Origin: Glandiceps talaboti
Taxonomy: Eukaryota > Hemichordata > Enteropneusta > Spengelidae
Assembly (NCBI RefSeq): GCF_964340395.1
Contig: NC_135550.1
Coordinates: forward strand, 1,364,001 to 1,428,000
Direction of reading: 5' to 3'
DNA: 64,000 bases
Position 1 is the first letter of the stretch. Each line of letters starts with the position of its first letter. Below, in pieces: positions 23,197-34,629 of this stretch. Below the pieces are notes generated by a model. That model was not told the DNA's origin and searched no databases. It was given only the letters and a program-made list of their open reading frames with translations. The translations under genes and the position numbers were made by a program.

Positions 23197-24885
23197 AAAG
23201 TTTCCGACTTTTTGCCTGGAAATGACGTAGTTTTCAGAGGTGATTAAAGATTTGTGTGACATTTTTGACAAAAGTATGATATTAATTATGAAAAATTGAT
23301 TTTTTTGGAAAAATTCCGGAAATTGCCGAAGTTGTTTATGTATTTCATGACGTCACAAACGGAACAAACTTCAAATATGTCTGATTACATAACAAGCAAT
23401 AGCGATTCTTGTGGAATCACGTTCTACTATTTAGAAGTCATAATTAACAATGACAACAATGTACATGCAATACTAGTGATGACGAAGATGTGGTAGTGGG
23501 GGATGCTTGTATTGTACCATATATGTACATGTACATGTATGAACCACTACCACACAACCACGACAATCAATCCCTACCTGCAGATGGTCGTTGATGATGT
23601 TATTGTCGACAGATTAAATGATACTGACCAGTAAGTTATGATAATAAAAAGTAGATATTTTAAATTAGCAGATGAAGGAAAAAATTGGGTCAAAATTTCG
23701 AAAGTAGTTGTCCCATTCAGATCATAACACCGTAACAGTAGTACTATTCAGTGGGGTTATATCGACTTACTGACTACCTGACTACACAGTGTGTGTACGT
23801 ATGCTAACTGTGTTTGAACCGCCATTCATATATTTCATGAGAACGTCTACATGTACATGTATGTAATTGAAGGTCTGATCGGTTGTGAATCTTTAAAGGA
23901 TTTTGTGAAATCATCATTATCAGAAAAAATCAGAACAGTTCAGGAACAGCCAAATAATTTATTGACGCTGAGCACTGAGCATACATGTACACTGTGTTCC
24001 AGGGTAGCACACTAGGAATATAGTAGTACGATGAACCTCTGGCTCTGTTCTCACTCTCAGTCACATCCAACTGCTCTCAACCTTGCGAACAATGCATTTA
24101 ATTTTGCATTTATAGATGACTGGTCTTCATTCACTGACAAGGAAACCAAAGTCATACAATAAGGTCATGAATATATCTAAAAGGAAGTGCACTGTACTAT
24201 AGTACCGTAGTACGTACGCGTATGATCATCATTGTATGAGTGTATTTTGTTTTTGTTATTCATCGGCACGGCGATATCGGCCAGTATGAAGACATTGCTA
24301 TCACAAGTAAAATTCCCATTATGTGGTACCAGCTCGTAACGTTATACTAGTATGTTCTTTGAAAGTGTAATTTATGTGTCTTACATGTATCTGGTGAATA
24401 ACTTTCAATTCAATTCAACATTAGGACTCGTAATCACAGCCAACAAAAGAAACTTCATCGTTGCCAGTGTCGTAATATGTAGTACACCAGGACGCAGCAT
24501 CTTATCATTCATGATCGTTTTTCGTGAGTTTGAGAGTTGTGCAGTAATAAGACATCATTGAAAACACAGATGTATGTTGAAAAGAAACAAGCTGATTAGA
24601 ACTTCCAAATCTTTTGTGAGAAAATCAGTGTAGACTCAAGCGTTGACGTCCCCCTACCGGGCAATGTACAGGCATGGTTTTTAAAAAATGGACACCGCAA
24701 TCGTGTTCCAGCAGTGACGCAATTTTCCGACGACTCCCAACAACTACTGCACAACTCTCATCGCAGATTTCCAAAAAAATCAATTGTTCACTATTAATAT
24801 CATACTTTTGTCAAAAATGTCATACAAATCTTGAATCACCTATGAAAACTACATCATTTGCAGGCCGGTCCGACTACTGCTCCTA
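23197..24885. repeat. Inverted-repeat pair with ~130-bp arms and a 1.4-kb interior
   Basis: The left arm (about 23197-23325) holds TGACGTAGTTTTCAGAGGTG and ACATTTTTGACAAAAGTATG. The right arm (about 24757-24885) is its reverse complement (CATACTTTTGTCAAAAATGT, TGAAAACTACATCATTTGCA). The interior shows no recognised gene. Confidence 0.65.
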
Positions 24886-25082
24886 CATACTTGACAACAT
24901 TATACATTTTAGTCATAATATTTAAGTTATGGGTTAATACCAGTAAATTACCCTCGGTTAATGTGTGTATACGGCAACATCAAATCCTGGTGTGGAAAAT
25001 GTCTTAATTTCAAGTTGGCCACGCCTTGCTCATGAAATGCTCACCATTGAGCATACACTGTTTACATTTTACCATCAGAACA

Positions 25083-25400
25083 ATTTGGTTTGGCATGATG
25101 GTCTTTTCCTAAAAATACTTACTAATAACATATTTGGTAACATGTATAAAATGATCAAAAACATACAGAAATGCAACTTATAAAGAGAAAACCTATAATG
25201 GTTTAACACAAAAATTTAAAACATCTGTAGGAGTTAAGCAAGGCTGTAACCTTAGCCCTACACTATTTGATATTTTCATTAGTGACTTACCAAACATTTT
25301 TGATTCAAGCCTCCTAATATCAGTCAGCTTCCTACTTTATGCTGATGACATTGTCATTCTTTCAAAATCAAAGCAAAAAAGTGTAACATATCTACTGAGA
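25083..25400 (+). pseudogene. LINE A-type reverse transcriptase fragment
   Basis: Broken frames read VWHDGLFLKIL, then after a frame change KTSVGVKQGCNLSPTLFDIF and FLLYADDIVILSKSK. These are RT motifs in the same order as in LINE A (WRNGLFWKL, KQGCNLSPTL, LLYADDILLLSES). It has about 100 recognisable codons, no ends, and at least one frameshift near 25180. It lies about 1 kb upstream of the PCC-domain exon. Confidence 0.8.
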
Positions 25401-26394
25401 GTATCTATTAATGTGTCATGTTCTGATCAAAATAATGAATAATAATAGTGATAACAATAACAACAAATCTACAGCTGTCAAGACTTTCTAATATAAGAAT
25501 ACATGTAAGAAACGTTGCTAACAAGAAGTCAATCTAAATTTTGCCACACCCCCTTAAAATAATGGCACAACCCTTATTTCACATTTTGGTTTTGACTGAT
25601 TGATGAGGATTGAGCTAATTACTACCATAAAAAAAGGAATCATTTAGAGCTTTCTATATCATTAATTTGTAGTGGTCATACACTAAAGTCATTAAGATCA
25701 GATGTTTTTATTCATTCACCATAATACATTCAATGATTGTATATTATATAAACCAATTATTCAATCTCTCTTGTCTGACGTTCACCTCAGTCAGGAGATT
25801 GCACATATGTTCAGAACCATATGTTCAAATGTAGTTTGATTCCTGATTCTGGATAGTCCATGGTATCAGTTAAGTTTATTCAACAAGAGAACCTGATGGT
25901 TATACCATCACAACATTCAAGCAATCCTCTTGAGAATTATTTTAATAATGTTCGTGATGCAACTCTCCTTCCAGTGAAAAGCTCTTGTGCGAGAATCTTT
26001 CCTGTATGCTGTCAGATTTGTAATCTCTTATTGTGTAACTGATTGTTTGGTACATGTACAAATGTATCTTGACAGTTATAAGATCTAGAGTAGTAGGTTA
26101 CAACAACTACCTACTCCCAAATCTATATTTTGTATTATATGCTCATGCAGGTGGGTCACCCAAGATCTACTTCTGAGGTCTACTGCAAAATTGAAAGGGC
26201 TTGCTTAAACTTGCCTACAATGAAAGCAGGCTGAAAGAATAGTCTTCTCATTATTTCACTTTCCATAGAAAACCTTAAAACATTGATCAAATATGGGTTA
26301 ACAGTTTTAAGACTATTGATTGAATATAGTGAGAAGTGATGAAATAGTCTGCTCCCAAATACAAGATATTTGATATGAATACTTATTTTTATAG
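25401..26394. other. No exon recognised upstream of the PCC-domain gene
   Basis: The first exon of the PCC-domain gene may lie here or further upstream, but no ATG-to-donor segment is convincing. A 60-codon frame at 25860-26042 has no support. Confidence 0.3.
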
Positions 26395-26577
26395 GCTATA
26401 CAGAGTCCTCTTGTCTGCTATACTGTAAGACTTGGACCAGGGGAAGAAATCCGTAGCACTTTGACGAAGTTTGCTGATGATAATAAGTTACACTCAGCTT
26501 TTGTGATGACATGTGTTGGAAGTGTTACCAAAGCAACTATAAGATTAGCACATGCAACAGCTGAATATCCAAACAGG
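26395..26577 (+). CDS. PCC/DUF296-domain protein, internal exon
   Basis: 61 codons in phase 0, between an acceptor (TTTTTATAG, with an alternative CAG nine bases later) and the donor AGG|GTAATA. The peptide SPLVCYTVRLGPGEEIRSTL continues through KFADDNKLHSAFVMTCVGSV to KATIRLAHAT. This matches the first half of the PCC domain (plants and prokaryotes conserved, also called DUF296): a strand, a GEEI block, a helix with an aromatic Phe-Ala, then the A-FVMTCVGSV strand. The initiator exon was not found. PCC-domain proteins include plant AT-hook nuclear proteins and small stand-alone bacterial proteins that form trimers. Stand-alone animal members exist, but I know of no firm function for them. 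Confidence 0.85.
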
Positions 26578-26744
26578 GTAATATAAAAATACAATGATTG
26601 CTTCCTTTCTATACTTTTCTATCTATCCTTTTTTCTACAAGCATGATAGCTTTCTGAATGAACTTTAGCCCCTCAGATGTACTGTGTCTTCATGAGATAT
26701 TTAATCCCCACCTCACACCTCCAAAATTATTTTTAAGCACAACT

Positions 26745-26802
26745 GAACTGATAAGGTTCAGTAGTGCTATAGGCATGGCAAAGTGTCTGTCTGTCTGTGT
26801 GG

Positions 26803-26835
<33 letters not shown>

Positions 26836-28345
26836 CAACCTAAAGTCAAAAACTGCTGGACCGACTGCTTTGATGTTTGGTGGTCATGTTACTTCTGGTG
26901 TCTAGTTGGGAAATTGTTCACATAAAAATGATTGCTTCAGAGATGTGGGTTTTGGGTCAAAAAATGTGATTTTTGGTCAAAAAACTTAAACTCCAAAAGT
27001 ACTTGGCAGAGTAGCATAAAATTTGGTGGGAACATTCTTTGGGGTGAGTAAATTAAGATTTGTTCATGACATGATGATTCCCTTGGTAATATGCAAATTA
27101 GGGCTAAAAATGTCTTTTTGGTCAAAAACCTATAATTCCAAAACTACTGAGGAGATTGGGCTGAAATTTAACAGGGATGCATGTGTGGGTGTATAGCTGA
27201 AAAATATTAAGCATTTAATGATCTCATCAGTAATATGCAAATTAGGTGTAAGAATGTGAATTTTGGCAGAAAATTTATATCTCATGGTCAATGAGACTGA
27301 AACTTGGTGAGATGTTATTCTGCAGATTGTCTTCAAAATATTTTGACGCAATTGGCCCTAGCAACCACAACCATGACTTAGCAACAACCAAATGGCAGTA
27401 TATGTTGTTCAAATAACAATATCTGGTGGGCAAGTGAGTAAACATTCAAAAAATGTATGCAAATAACCCAACCAACCATGACCATGCCCATAGCAACAGC
27501 CAAACAGTCATGTAGTTCACAAAGATAACAGGGATTAATAGACAATTGAATATACATTCAAAAAATGTATGTAAACTTGCCTAGCAACAAGACCACGCCC
27601 ATAGCAACAGCCAAATAATCACATATATTGCAAAGATAACAGGAATAGAAAGACAAATGAATAAACATTCAAAAATGTATGAAAATGTGCCTAGCAACAA
27701 GACCACGCCCATAGCAAAAGCCAAATAATCACATATATTGCAAAGATAACAGGAATAGAAAGACAAATGAATAAACATTCAAAAATGTATGAAAATGTGC
27801 CTAGCAACAAGACCACGCCCATAGCAACAGCCAAATGATCACATATATTGTGAAGATAACAACGGGGATTAATAGACAATTGAATAAACATTCAAAAAAC
27901 ATGTAAATTTGCCTAGCAACAAGACCACGCCCATAGCAACAGCCAAATAATCACATATATTGCAAAGATAACAGGATTAGAAAGATAAACGAATATACAT
28001 TCAAAAATGTATGCAAATGTGCCTAGCAACAAGACTATGCCCATAGCAACAGCCAAATGATCACATATATTGCAAAGATAACAGGGATTAATAGACAACT
28101 GAATAAACATTCAAAAAATATATGTATATTTGCCTAGCAACAAGACCACACCCATAGCAACAGCCAATAATCACATATATTGCAAAGATAACAGGAATAG
28201 AAAGACAAATGAATAAATATTCAAAAATGTATGCAAATATATCTAGCAACATCACACCCATAGCAACAGCCAAACGGTAGCATATATGGCAAAGATAGCA
28301 ACATGGTTGGATAGGCAACTGGATAGTCATTCAGCAAATGAACAC
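26745..28345 (-). repeat. Family-C composite repeat, inverted copy
   Basis: Read on the minus strand, it has a minisatellite of about 8-9 units of roughly 105-115 bp (28345 to 27400). Each unit has GTTGCTATGGGCGTGGTCTT, a TTGTTGCTAGGCA block, TACATTTTTTGAATG and TTATCTTTGCAATATATGTG. Then come about three units carrying TTTTTGACC and CTAATTTGCATAT (27350 to 26940), then a (CA)n tract (26804-26832) and the terminus near 26745. The minisatellite frames (repeated VIFAIYVIIWLLLWAW peptides) are artefacts. Confidence 0.85.
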
Positions 28346-28394
28346 CTATTGTTAGCATGGACTAGCATATGGATAAACAATTTTGATAACTGTA

Positions 28395-28905
28395 CAGTTG
28401 TGCTACAACACCATTGGCAGTATTTTTAATTTATGTTAATGGCATGGAAATTGCTGTCAGCTGTAAACTTTTTCTGTATGCCGATGACACTGCCTTGTTA
28501 ATTTCTGGTAATAAGCTTGTAGAGATTGAGCAGCATTTAGGTAAAGAACTCATGTCAGTTAGTGAATGGTTAGTTGACAACAAATTACAAATTATTTCCG
28601 ATAGTCTGGCCTCGTTCTACATTCATTGTCATCCATATGTAGTCGGGTCAGATTTTGTCTTTTTAGTATATTTTGTCTGCTATGTATTATATTTCATCAC
28701 TCGTTTAATACATTGTGTGATACTTTATGTGTGAGGACCACAATGGAAATAAGTTGTTAAATCTTTTTTGTGTCATCCTTGGCTGAAGTATTCAGTGATG
28801 TATCTGTTTTGTCTTTCATGTGAATGTGATAGCTGCCATATTGTATATCCGTTTTAGTTTGTGGTTTTCCGAATATTTTTTTGCCAAATAAAATAAATCA
28901 ATGAC
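28395..28905 (+). pseudogene. 3' stub of a CR1-like LINE
   Basis: A short frame reads LIYVNGMEIAV, then LFLYADDTALLISG and a SVSEWLVDNKL block. That is RT motif 5 and what follows it, after which the frame decays. The trailing GAGGACCACAATGGAAATAA resembles the GAGGGCCTCAATGGAAAGAA of LINE B. The end is an AATAAAATAAATCAATGA tail. It lies inside the PCC-domain intron. Confidence 0.75.
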
Positions 28906-29124
28906 AATGAAAATTAGTTTCCAAAGAAAATTGCTATTCAGTATGTGCTTATCAGCTTGTACCTAAAATGCAAGACAGTGTACATGGTGTACTTTGCAAC
29001 TAAAAAAATGAAGTAGAAATAAAAATTTGAATTAAATTTACAACAGTAAGGACAGATATTTCATTTTCATTATGTAAATTTTCATTATCAAAAGTTGAGC
29101 TGTGTCCTTTCAATTCATTTTCAG

Positions 29125-29376
29125 ATCAGAAATTTAAATGAGAAATTTGAAATAGTGTCTTTGGTTGGTACTTTATCTGATGGCGGACACTTACATGTAA
29201 GTCTTTCTGACAAGACTGGGAAAACAGTCGGAGGACACGTGATGGGGGATTTGGAAGTCTTCACCACTGCTGAAATTATCATCGGACAGTTGCCTCATGT
29301 CGTGTTCAAACGTGAAATGGATGATAGAACTGGTTTTAAGGAACTCACAGTCACAGCTACAGAAATTAATGATTGA
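29125..29376 (+). CDS. PCC/DUF296-domain protein, last coding exon
   Basis: 83 codons and a stop, opening directly after TTTTCAG in the phase left by 26395-26577. The peptide IRNLNEKFEIVSLVGTLSDG continues with GHLHVSLSDKTGKTVGGHVM, then GDLEVFTTAEIIIGQLPHVV and a C-terminal REMDDRTGFKELTV block. This is the second half of the PCC domain: the FEIVSL(V/T)GT strand, the G-HLHVSLSD strand with its metal-ligand-like His, the GGHV loop, and the AEIIIG strand. The two exons encode about 144 residues, close to a stand-alone PCC protein. The frame has no lesions, so it appears functional. Confidence 0.88.
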   Translation: MRNLNEKFEIVSLVGTLSDGGHLHVSLSDKTGKTVGGHVMGDLEVFTTAEIIIGQLPHVVFKREMDDRTGFKELTVTATEIND

Positions 29377-29409
29377 ATTTTGTTCTTTAATGGTACGGTT
29401 TATTAGGAG

Positions 29410-29415
29410 AATAAA
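29410..29415 (+). terminator. Poly(A) signal of the PCC-domain gene
   Basis: AATAAA lies 34 bp after the stop codon at 29376, in AGAATAAAGTTTTACAGC. The short 3' untranslated region suits a compact transcript. Confidence 0.75.
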
Positions 29416-30640
29416 GTTTTACAGCTATATAATGAAATTTTTATGTTATGAGTAGTGCTGGATGTAAATGTTTTCACCAAATTAAGATAACTAGACATAT
29501 TGATAGTTTTCAACTAGAACCTGATCAGATTTGCTCACTTACTGCCACCAGATCGTGTAGTAGCAGAGGGACTGGATCTAAACACTCAAACAATTGCATT
29601 TTCATATGATGTGGTAGTGCACGACAAGTGAGTTCAGAGGACGCTTATGCTTTAAAGCCTAGCAGAGGTAGTAAGTTCACCATCCTCGTTCACAACTAGC
29701 TATTTCTGGAAATCCAAATTCTGCTATTTTTAGTACTTTTCGATTTCTATCGTATACCACAGTAATATTAATAAAATGCCATTTTTAGTCAAATTTAGGT
29801 GTGTTTTTTTATTCTCTTAATTCATGAATTTATGATGTCGTCAGAAATGTCACTACATGTGACAATCAGCTGGAATGAAAACAAACTACGTTGGCACATT
29901 TGTATTTGTGCATTTATCGTCATTTTTAGACTAATTTTCCTGAAAATTCACAAATTTTTGGATTTTTGTCACATTTTATAGCTGTCTGTCTCTACGTTTT
30001 TCAAAATCCATGAACGAAGAATTGTAGTATGTGTGGATACGAATCAAATGATATACTGGGTGCTTAGGCACGTAGTAAACAGAGATAGTATTTGAACATA
30101 ATCCTGGCAGTCTCCGAAACTGTCATGTCACCATGTATGACAACCATGGGACGTTCGTAAATCTTCTGCATGTATGTTCTATACAAAACACAAATCCCCA
30201 AAAATTGGTGAATTACGTGATGTAATAAACTATGGCTTTCGAGAGAAAATAAATTCGTAACCGTGAAAAATGTTTGTGTAGTGTTATCAAATGTAAATAT
30301 GAGACAGTATGCAGCAGGGTCGTAAATCTTTACCTGTATTTTCTATGGACAGTCAGTGCCGCGGTGGTGCATAGTGCACATGCATGGTGTAATGTGTATC
30401 ATGCTAGGCACAATATTAGTCAAATTACATGCATTTCTCAGTCATTATTTTTCTGAGATCGCTATAAAACAAAACTGCATGGTGAAGAGCTGAACAACTG
30501 AACCACTTCTACATGTTACCAAAATTTAAAAAAACAGCGGCGCTATTCTGATCGATAGGTCGCTTGTTTGGACAAGCGTGCCTTCTTAGGTTAATGTATG
30601 TGCCAAATTATATGGTATTTGAAGAGTGCATGATACTGCT
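29416..30640. other. Gene-free; short blocks shared with 36.3-37.4 kb
   Basis: Two blocks recur in the same order downstream. GTGCACGACAAGTGAGTT (about 29615) matches a site near 36310. An AAACAAAACTGCATGGTGAA...CAGCGG...CGATAGGTCGCTTG block (about 30460-30575) matches 37238-37380, where the central A-run has grown to 39 bases (37305-37343). No gene is recognised. Confidence 0.45.
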
Positions 30641-31645
30641 TAATCACTGAATATTGTTCATTATTCAAAATACCCATTAAAGGTAAAAGTTGTAGCAACA
30701 GACTGCATAGGGCAGGTGCGTATTATTGTGGTTGATATATGTACGTACCATATTATACGGAATTTGAAGCTTGATTTTTAAGATACAGCCTAGTTACCTA
30801 AAATCATTAATTATGCAAATTTCTCATTAAAACTGTAAGCTATATCAACAAATTATAAAAGACATCCGCTTTGTTATGGTTAATGCGTGTACTAAGTGAT
30901 ATTGAAATTCAAGTATGCATTCTTATGATATATCCTAATTACCAAAAATAATTAATTATGCAAATTATTCACTAAATCTTTAAGCGAAATCAACAACTAT
31001 TATAGGAGATATGCACTCTGTTATGTTTAACATATCATGTACTAAATTATATTGAAATTGAAGTATGCAGTCTTAAGATATAGCTTAAATACCGAAAATG
31101 ATTAATTATGCAAAATATTCACAAAATCTGTAAGCGAATTCATCAACTTTAATAGGAGTATGCACTCTGTTATGTTTAACGTATGTACTAAATTGTATTG
31201 AAATTGAAGTATGCAGTCTTAAGATATACCGAAAATCATTAATTATGCAAATTATTCAATAACACTGTAAGGTACATCAACTAACTTTATAGGACATACA
31301 CAATTTGTTATGGTTAATGTATGCACTGAACTTTATTGAAATAGAAGTATACAGTCCTAAGATATAGCCTAATTTCCAAGAATCATTAATTATGCAAATT
31401 ATTCATTAAAAAAACTGAAAGGTAACTTAACAAACTTTACAGGACATAGGCGATTGCTATGGTCAGCGTGTATGTACTGAATTATATTGAAATTGAAGTA
31501 TGTATCCTTAAGATATGACCTAATTACCGAAAATCATTAATTATGCAAACTATTCATTAACACTGTAAGGTACATCAAAAATATTTATAGGGCATATGCA
31601 TTTTCTTATGGTTAACGTATGTACTAAATTATATTGAAATTGAAG
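30640..31645 (+). repeat. Family-A modular repeat (ATTAATTATGCAAAT), copy 1
   Basis: Six units of about 145 bp, each with AATCATTAATTATGCAAAT, a TTCATTAA block, a GGACAT...TTATGGTTAA block, and ATTGAAATTGAAGTATGCA followed by TTAAGATATAGCC. It stops at about 31641 within GAAGT, where family-B sequence begins. Confidence 0.85.
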
Positions 31646-32160
31646 TCCGGGACGGGGACTTATGGATTGGATATCGTCTGTCCGTGCGTCCGTCCAGAGC
31701 TGTTTCTTGAAGATGCCTGGACCACTCTTTTCCAAACTTGGTACAGGGGCAACATACAATGGCATACATATGCACATCAATTTGTTTTATGATACGATCC
31801 AATATGGCTGCCTAGCAGCCATTTTGTTTGCAAATTTTCCCCGTCAAAAGCCATAACTCAGACATACTTGAACAGGTCTCCCCCCCCCCCCATACCCGAC
31901 CCATCCTTTATTGTTGAATGGTTTATTCCATCACGTCATCTTGAAGAGCAGGCATGTCCCATGTCCAACGAGGAGACACAACATGAGTAGGCATGTTCCA
32001 TGTCCAACGAGCAGACACAACATATCTAAGTCTGTTTGATTTAGGTTCACAAGTGTTGTTGCGTGGTCAGAGTAGTGATATCAAGAAAATGACAACATAA
32101 ACTGCCAATCTTTAAAACCCAATCATAGCGGGGAGTATGTCATTCTCAATGACTTGTTTG
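31642..32160 (+). repeat. Family-B modular repeat, copy 2
   Basis: Begins mid-family at GAAGTCCGGGACGGGGACTT (lacking the TAGTCCCC terminus of the copy at 15485). It has one and a half units, then a 12-base C run (31880-31891), and ends with CGGGGAGTATGTCATTCTC. It adjoins family A on the left and family C on the right. Confidence 0.8.
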
Positions 32161-33222
32161 TGTATGAATTCCTGATATTATCTTTGCAATATATATGATC
32201 ATTTGGCTGTTGCTATGGGCGTGGTTTTGTTGCTAGGCATATTTACATACATTTTTTGAATGTTTTATTCATTTGTCTTTTAATCCCCATTGTTATCTTC
32301 GCAACATATGTGATCATTTAGTTGTTGCTATAGGCATGGTCTTGTTGCTAGGCACATTTGCATACATTTTTTGAATGTATATTCATTTGTCTTTCCATTA
32401 TTGTTGTTATCTTTGCAATATACGTGATTATTTGGCTAATGCTATGGCGTGGTCTTGTTGGTAGGCAAATTTATATACATTTTTTGAATGTTTTATTCAA
32501 TTGTCTATTAATCCCTGTTGTTATCTTGTGAAATGCACGTCTGTATGGCTGTTGCTATGGGCGTGGTTAAGGTTGCTGGGGAATTTGCATACATTTTTTG
32601 AATGTTTACTCACTTGCCTACCAGATGATGTTATTATTTGACCAAAATATACTGCCATTTGGTTGTTACTAAGGGCGTGGTCATGGTTGCAAATTATGTC
32701 AAAATGTTTTGAAGAAAATCTGCAGAATAACACTTTCAGAAACATCTCACCAAGTTTCAGACTCATTGACCAAGTACTTTTTGAGATGAGTTTTTGACCA
32801 AAAATGAACATTTTTACACCTAATTTGCATATCACTCATGGAGTCATTGTATGCTTAATATTTCTTCGTCCATACATACCAAAATGCATTCCCATTAAAT
32901 TTCAGCCCAATCTGCTCAGTGCTTTTGGAATTATGCAATCATCAAAATTTTTGACCAAAAAGACACATTTCTAGCCCTAATTTGCATATTACTGATGTAA
33001 TCATCATGTCATGAATAAATCTTACTTTACACCCCGTTAAGAATGTTCCCACCAAATTTCGCACCAATCTGCCCAGTAGTTTCTGAGTTTAAGTTTTTTG
33101 ACCCAAATCACACCTGTGATGTGATCATTTTGATTTGAACAATTTTCCAGCTAGATGCCCAAGGTAACGGACCCACCAAATATCATGGCAATCGGTTCAG
33201 CGGTTTTTTGCTTTAAGTTGTG

Positions 33223-33268
<46 letters not shown>

Positions 33269-33360
33269 GCACGCACGCACGCAAGCACGCACGCACACAC
33301 ACACAGAGACAGACAGACGTCGGGTGATCCCTATAGCACTACTGAACCTCAGTTCAGTTG
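32160..33360 (+). repeat. Family-C composite repeat, intact copy with (CA)n tail
   Basis: It has a minisatellite part (about 32172-32690, roughly 4.5 units with GTTGCTATGGGCGTGGT), then three units with TTTTGACCAAAAA and CTAATTTGCATAT (32700-33130). The end module follows (GCTAGATGCCCAAGGTAACG, ATATCATGGCAATCGGTTCA), then a (CA)n/(GCAC)n/(GACA)n tract at 33224-33318 and the terminus CTATAGCACTACTGAACCTC. This is the best reference copy for the family. Confidence 0.85.
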
Positions 33361-33460
33361 TGCTAAAAAACGATAGAGATATACACAGGCAGTAAATAAT
33401 GAATATGAGTGCATGGCAGTCATAGCAGCATCTGGACGTGTATACGTGTATGCACATTTC

Positions 33461-33553
33461 TGACTTCCAACTTCCAACTTCTAACTTCCCACTTCCCACT
33501 TCCGACTTCCAACTTCCAACTTCCGACTTCCAACTTCCAGCTTCCAACTTCAA
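33461..33553 (+). repeat. CTTCCAA heptamer repeat
   Basis: About thirteen near-perfect heptamers (ACTTCCA, ACTTCCG, ACTTCCC variants). Confidence 0.85.
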
Positions 33554-33566
33554 ATTCGTGTGTATA

Positions 33567-34219
33567 TTTTACTTAATACCAAATGAGCCAGGATGGTATG
33601 TTTTACTGCATACAAATAGGCCAGGATGGTACACTATGTTTTACTGTATACAAATAGGCCAGGATGGTATATTTTACTTAATACCAAATGGGCCAGGATG
33701 GTATATTTTACTTTATACCAAATGGGCCAGGATGGTGTGTTTTACTGTATACCATATAGGCCAGGATAGTATGTTTCACAGTATACCAAATGGGCCAGGA
33801 TGGTATATTTTACTTTGTACCAAATGGGCCAGGATGGTATATTTTACTTTATACCAAATGGGCCAGGATGGTATATTTTACTTTATACCAAATGGGCCAG
33901 GATAGTATGTTTTACAGTATACCAAATGGGCCAGGATGGTATATTTTAATGTATACCAAACGGCCAGGAGGGTATATTTTACTTTATACCAAATGGGCCA
34001 GGATGGTATGTTTTACTGTATACCAAATAGGCCAGGATAGTATGTTTTACAGTATACCAAATAGGCCAGGATGGTATATTTTACTTTTTATACCAAATGG
34101 GCCAGGATGGTAAACTATGTTTTACTGTATACAAATAGGCCAGGATGGTATGTTTTACAGTATACCAAATGGCCCAGGATGGTATATTTTACTTTATACC
34201 AAATGGGCCAGGATGGTAC
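33567..34219 (+). repeat. 34-bp minisatellite (left part)
   Basis: About nineteen units of CCAGGATGGTATATTTTACT followed by TTATACCAAATGGG; some units are shortened by one or more bases. It is interrupted at 34219 by the TIR element and resumes at 39956-40090. Because 34 is not a multiple of three, the long open frames across it cycle through three peptide versions; they are not genes. Confidence 0.9.
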
Positions 34220-34520
34220 GGTGCGTGACTAACGACGTCCAAGTGAAATCCTAATCTATCCGGAGATGATGTGATTCGTTTTTGACGTAATTTCAAACCA
34301 CGAATACGTGTTTAAGAAATCATTATTTTAAATTACATGTGAATTTGTAACTTGGTGTTTCAGGTGTTGATATCGAAATTAGAACTTTCGTTTTTTGAAA
34401 CGCGATCAAAATCAAACCACAAACAACGTTTCACGTTTCAAAGTTTTACTGGAAAGTTAGGGGGCACCTTTTACTCGTACTATCTGCAGTTTCTTTGAAG
34501 TTTGCAGTTTGTTTACAAAA

Positions 34521-34628
34521 ATGATATCAAAGCGAAGAACAAAGGAAAGCGAAGACAACAAGCAACATATACCGTTGGAATATGAACATTATCCTATTGG
34601 ACGTCCTAAATGTACAAATAAATTGTAA
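34521..34628 (+). CDS. Small frame next to the left TIR, unrecognised
   Basis: ATG at 34521 in GTTTACAAAAATGATATC opens 35 codons: MISKRRTKESEDNKQHIPLE, then YEHYPIGRPKC and a stop. It is basic then acidic and looks protein-like, about 90 bp inside the left TIR, the position expected for the start of a transposon gene. I recognise no family. Confidence 0.2.
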   Translation: MISKRRTKESEDNKQHIPLEYEHYPIGRPKCTNKL

Positions 34629-34629
34629 A

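Larger units (their letters stand above)
26578..29124 (+). other. Repeat-filled intron of the PCC-domain gene
   Basis: The donor GT is at 26578 and the acceptor TTTTCAG ends at 29124; both flanking exons are in phase 0. Most of the 2,547 bp is repeat: a full inverted family-C element (26745-28345) and a CR1-like 3' stub (28395-28905). Confidence 0.8.

Noticed and set aside
27581-28330. Hydrophobic, membrane-like minus-strand frames
   Set aside because: Each is one translated unit of the family-C minisatellite.
27400-28345. Possible CRISPR-like array
   Set aside because: Units are adjacent repeats of about 110 bp with no unique spacers, in a eukaryotic intron.
33438-34113. Long plus-strand frames of 155 and 107 codons
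   Set aside because: They translate a 34-bp minisatellite; the peptide merely cycles through three frames of the same unit.
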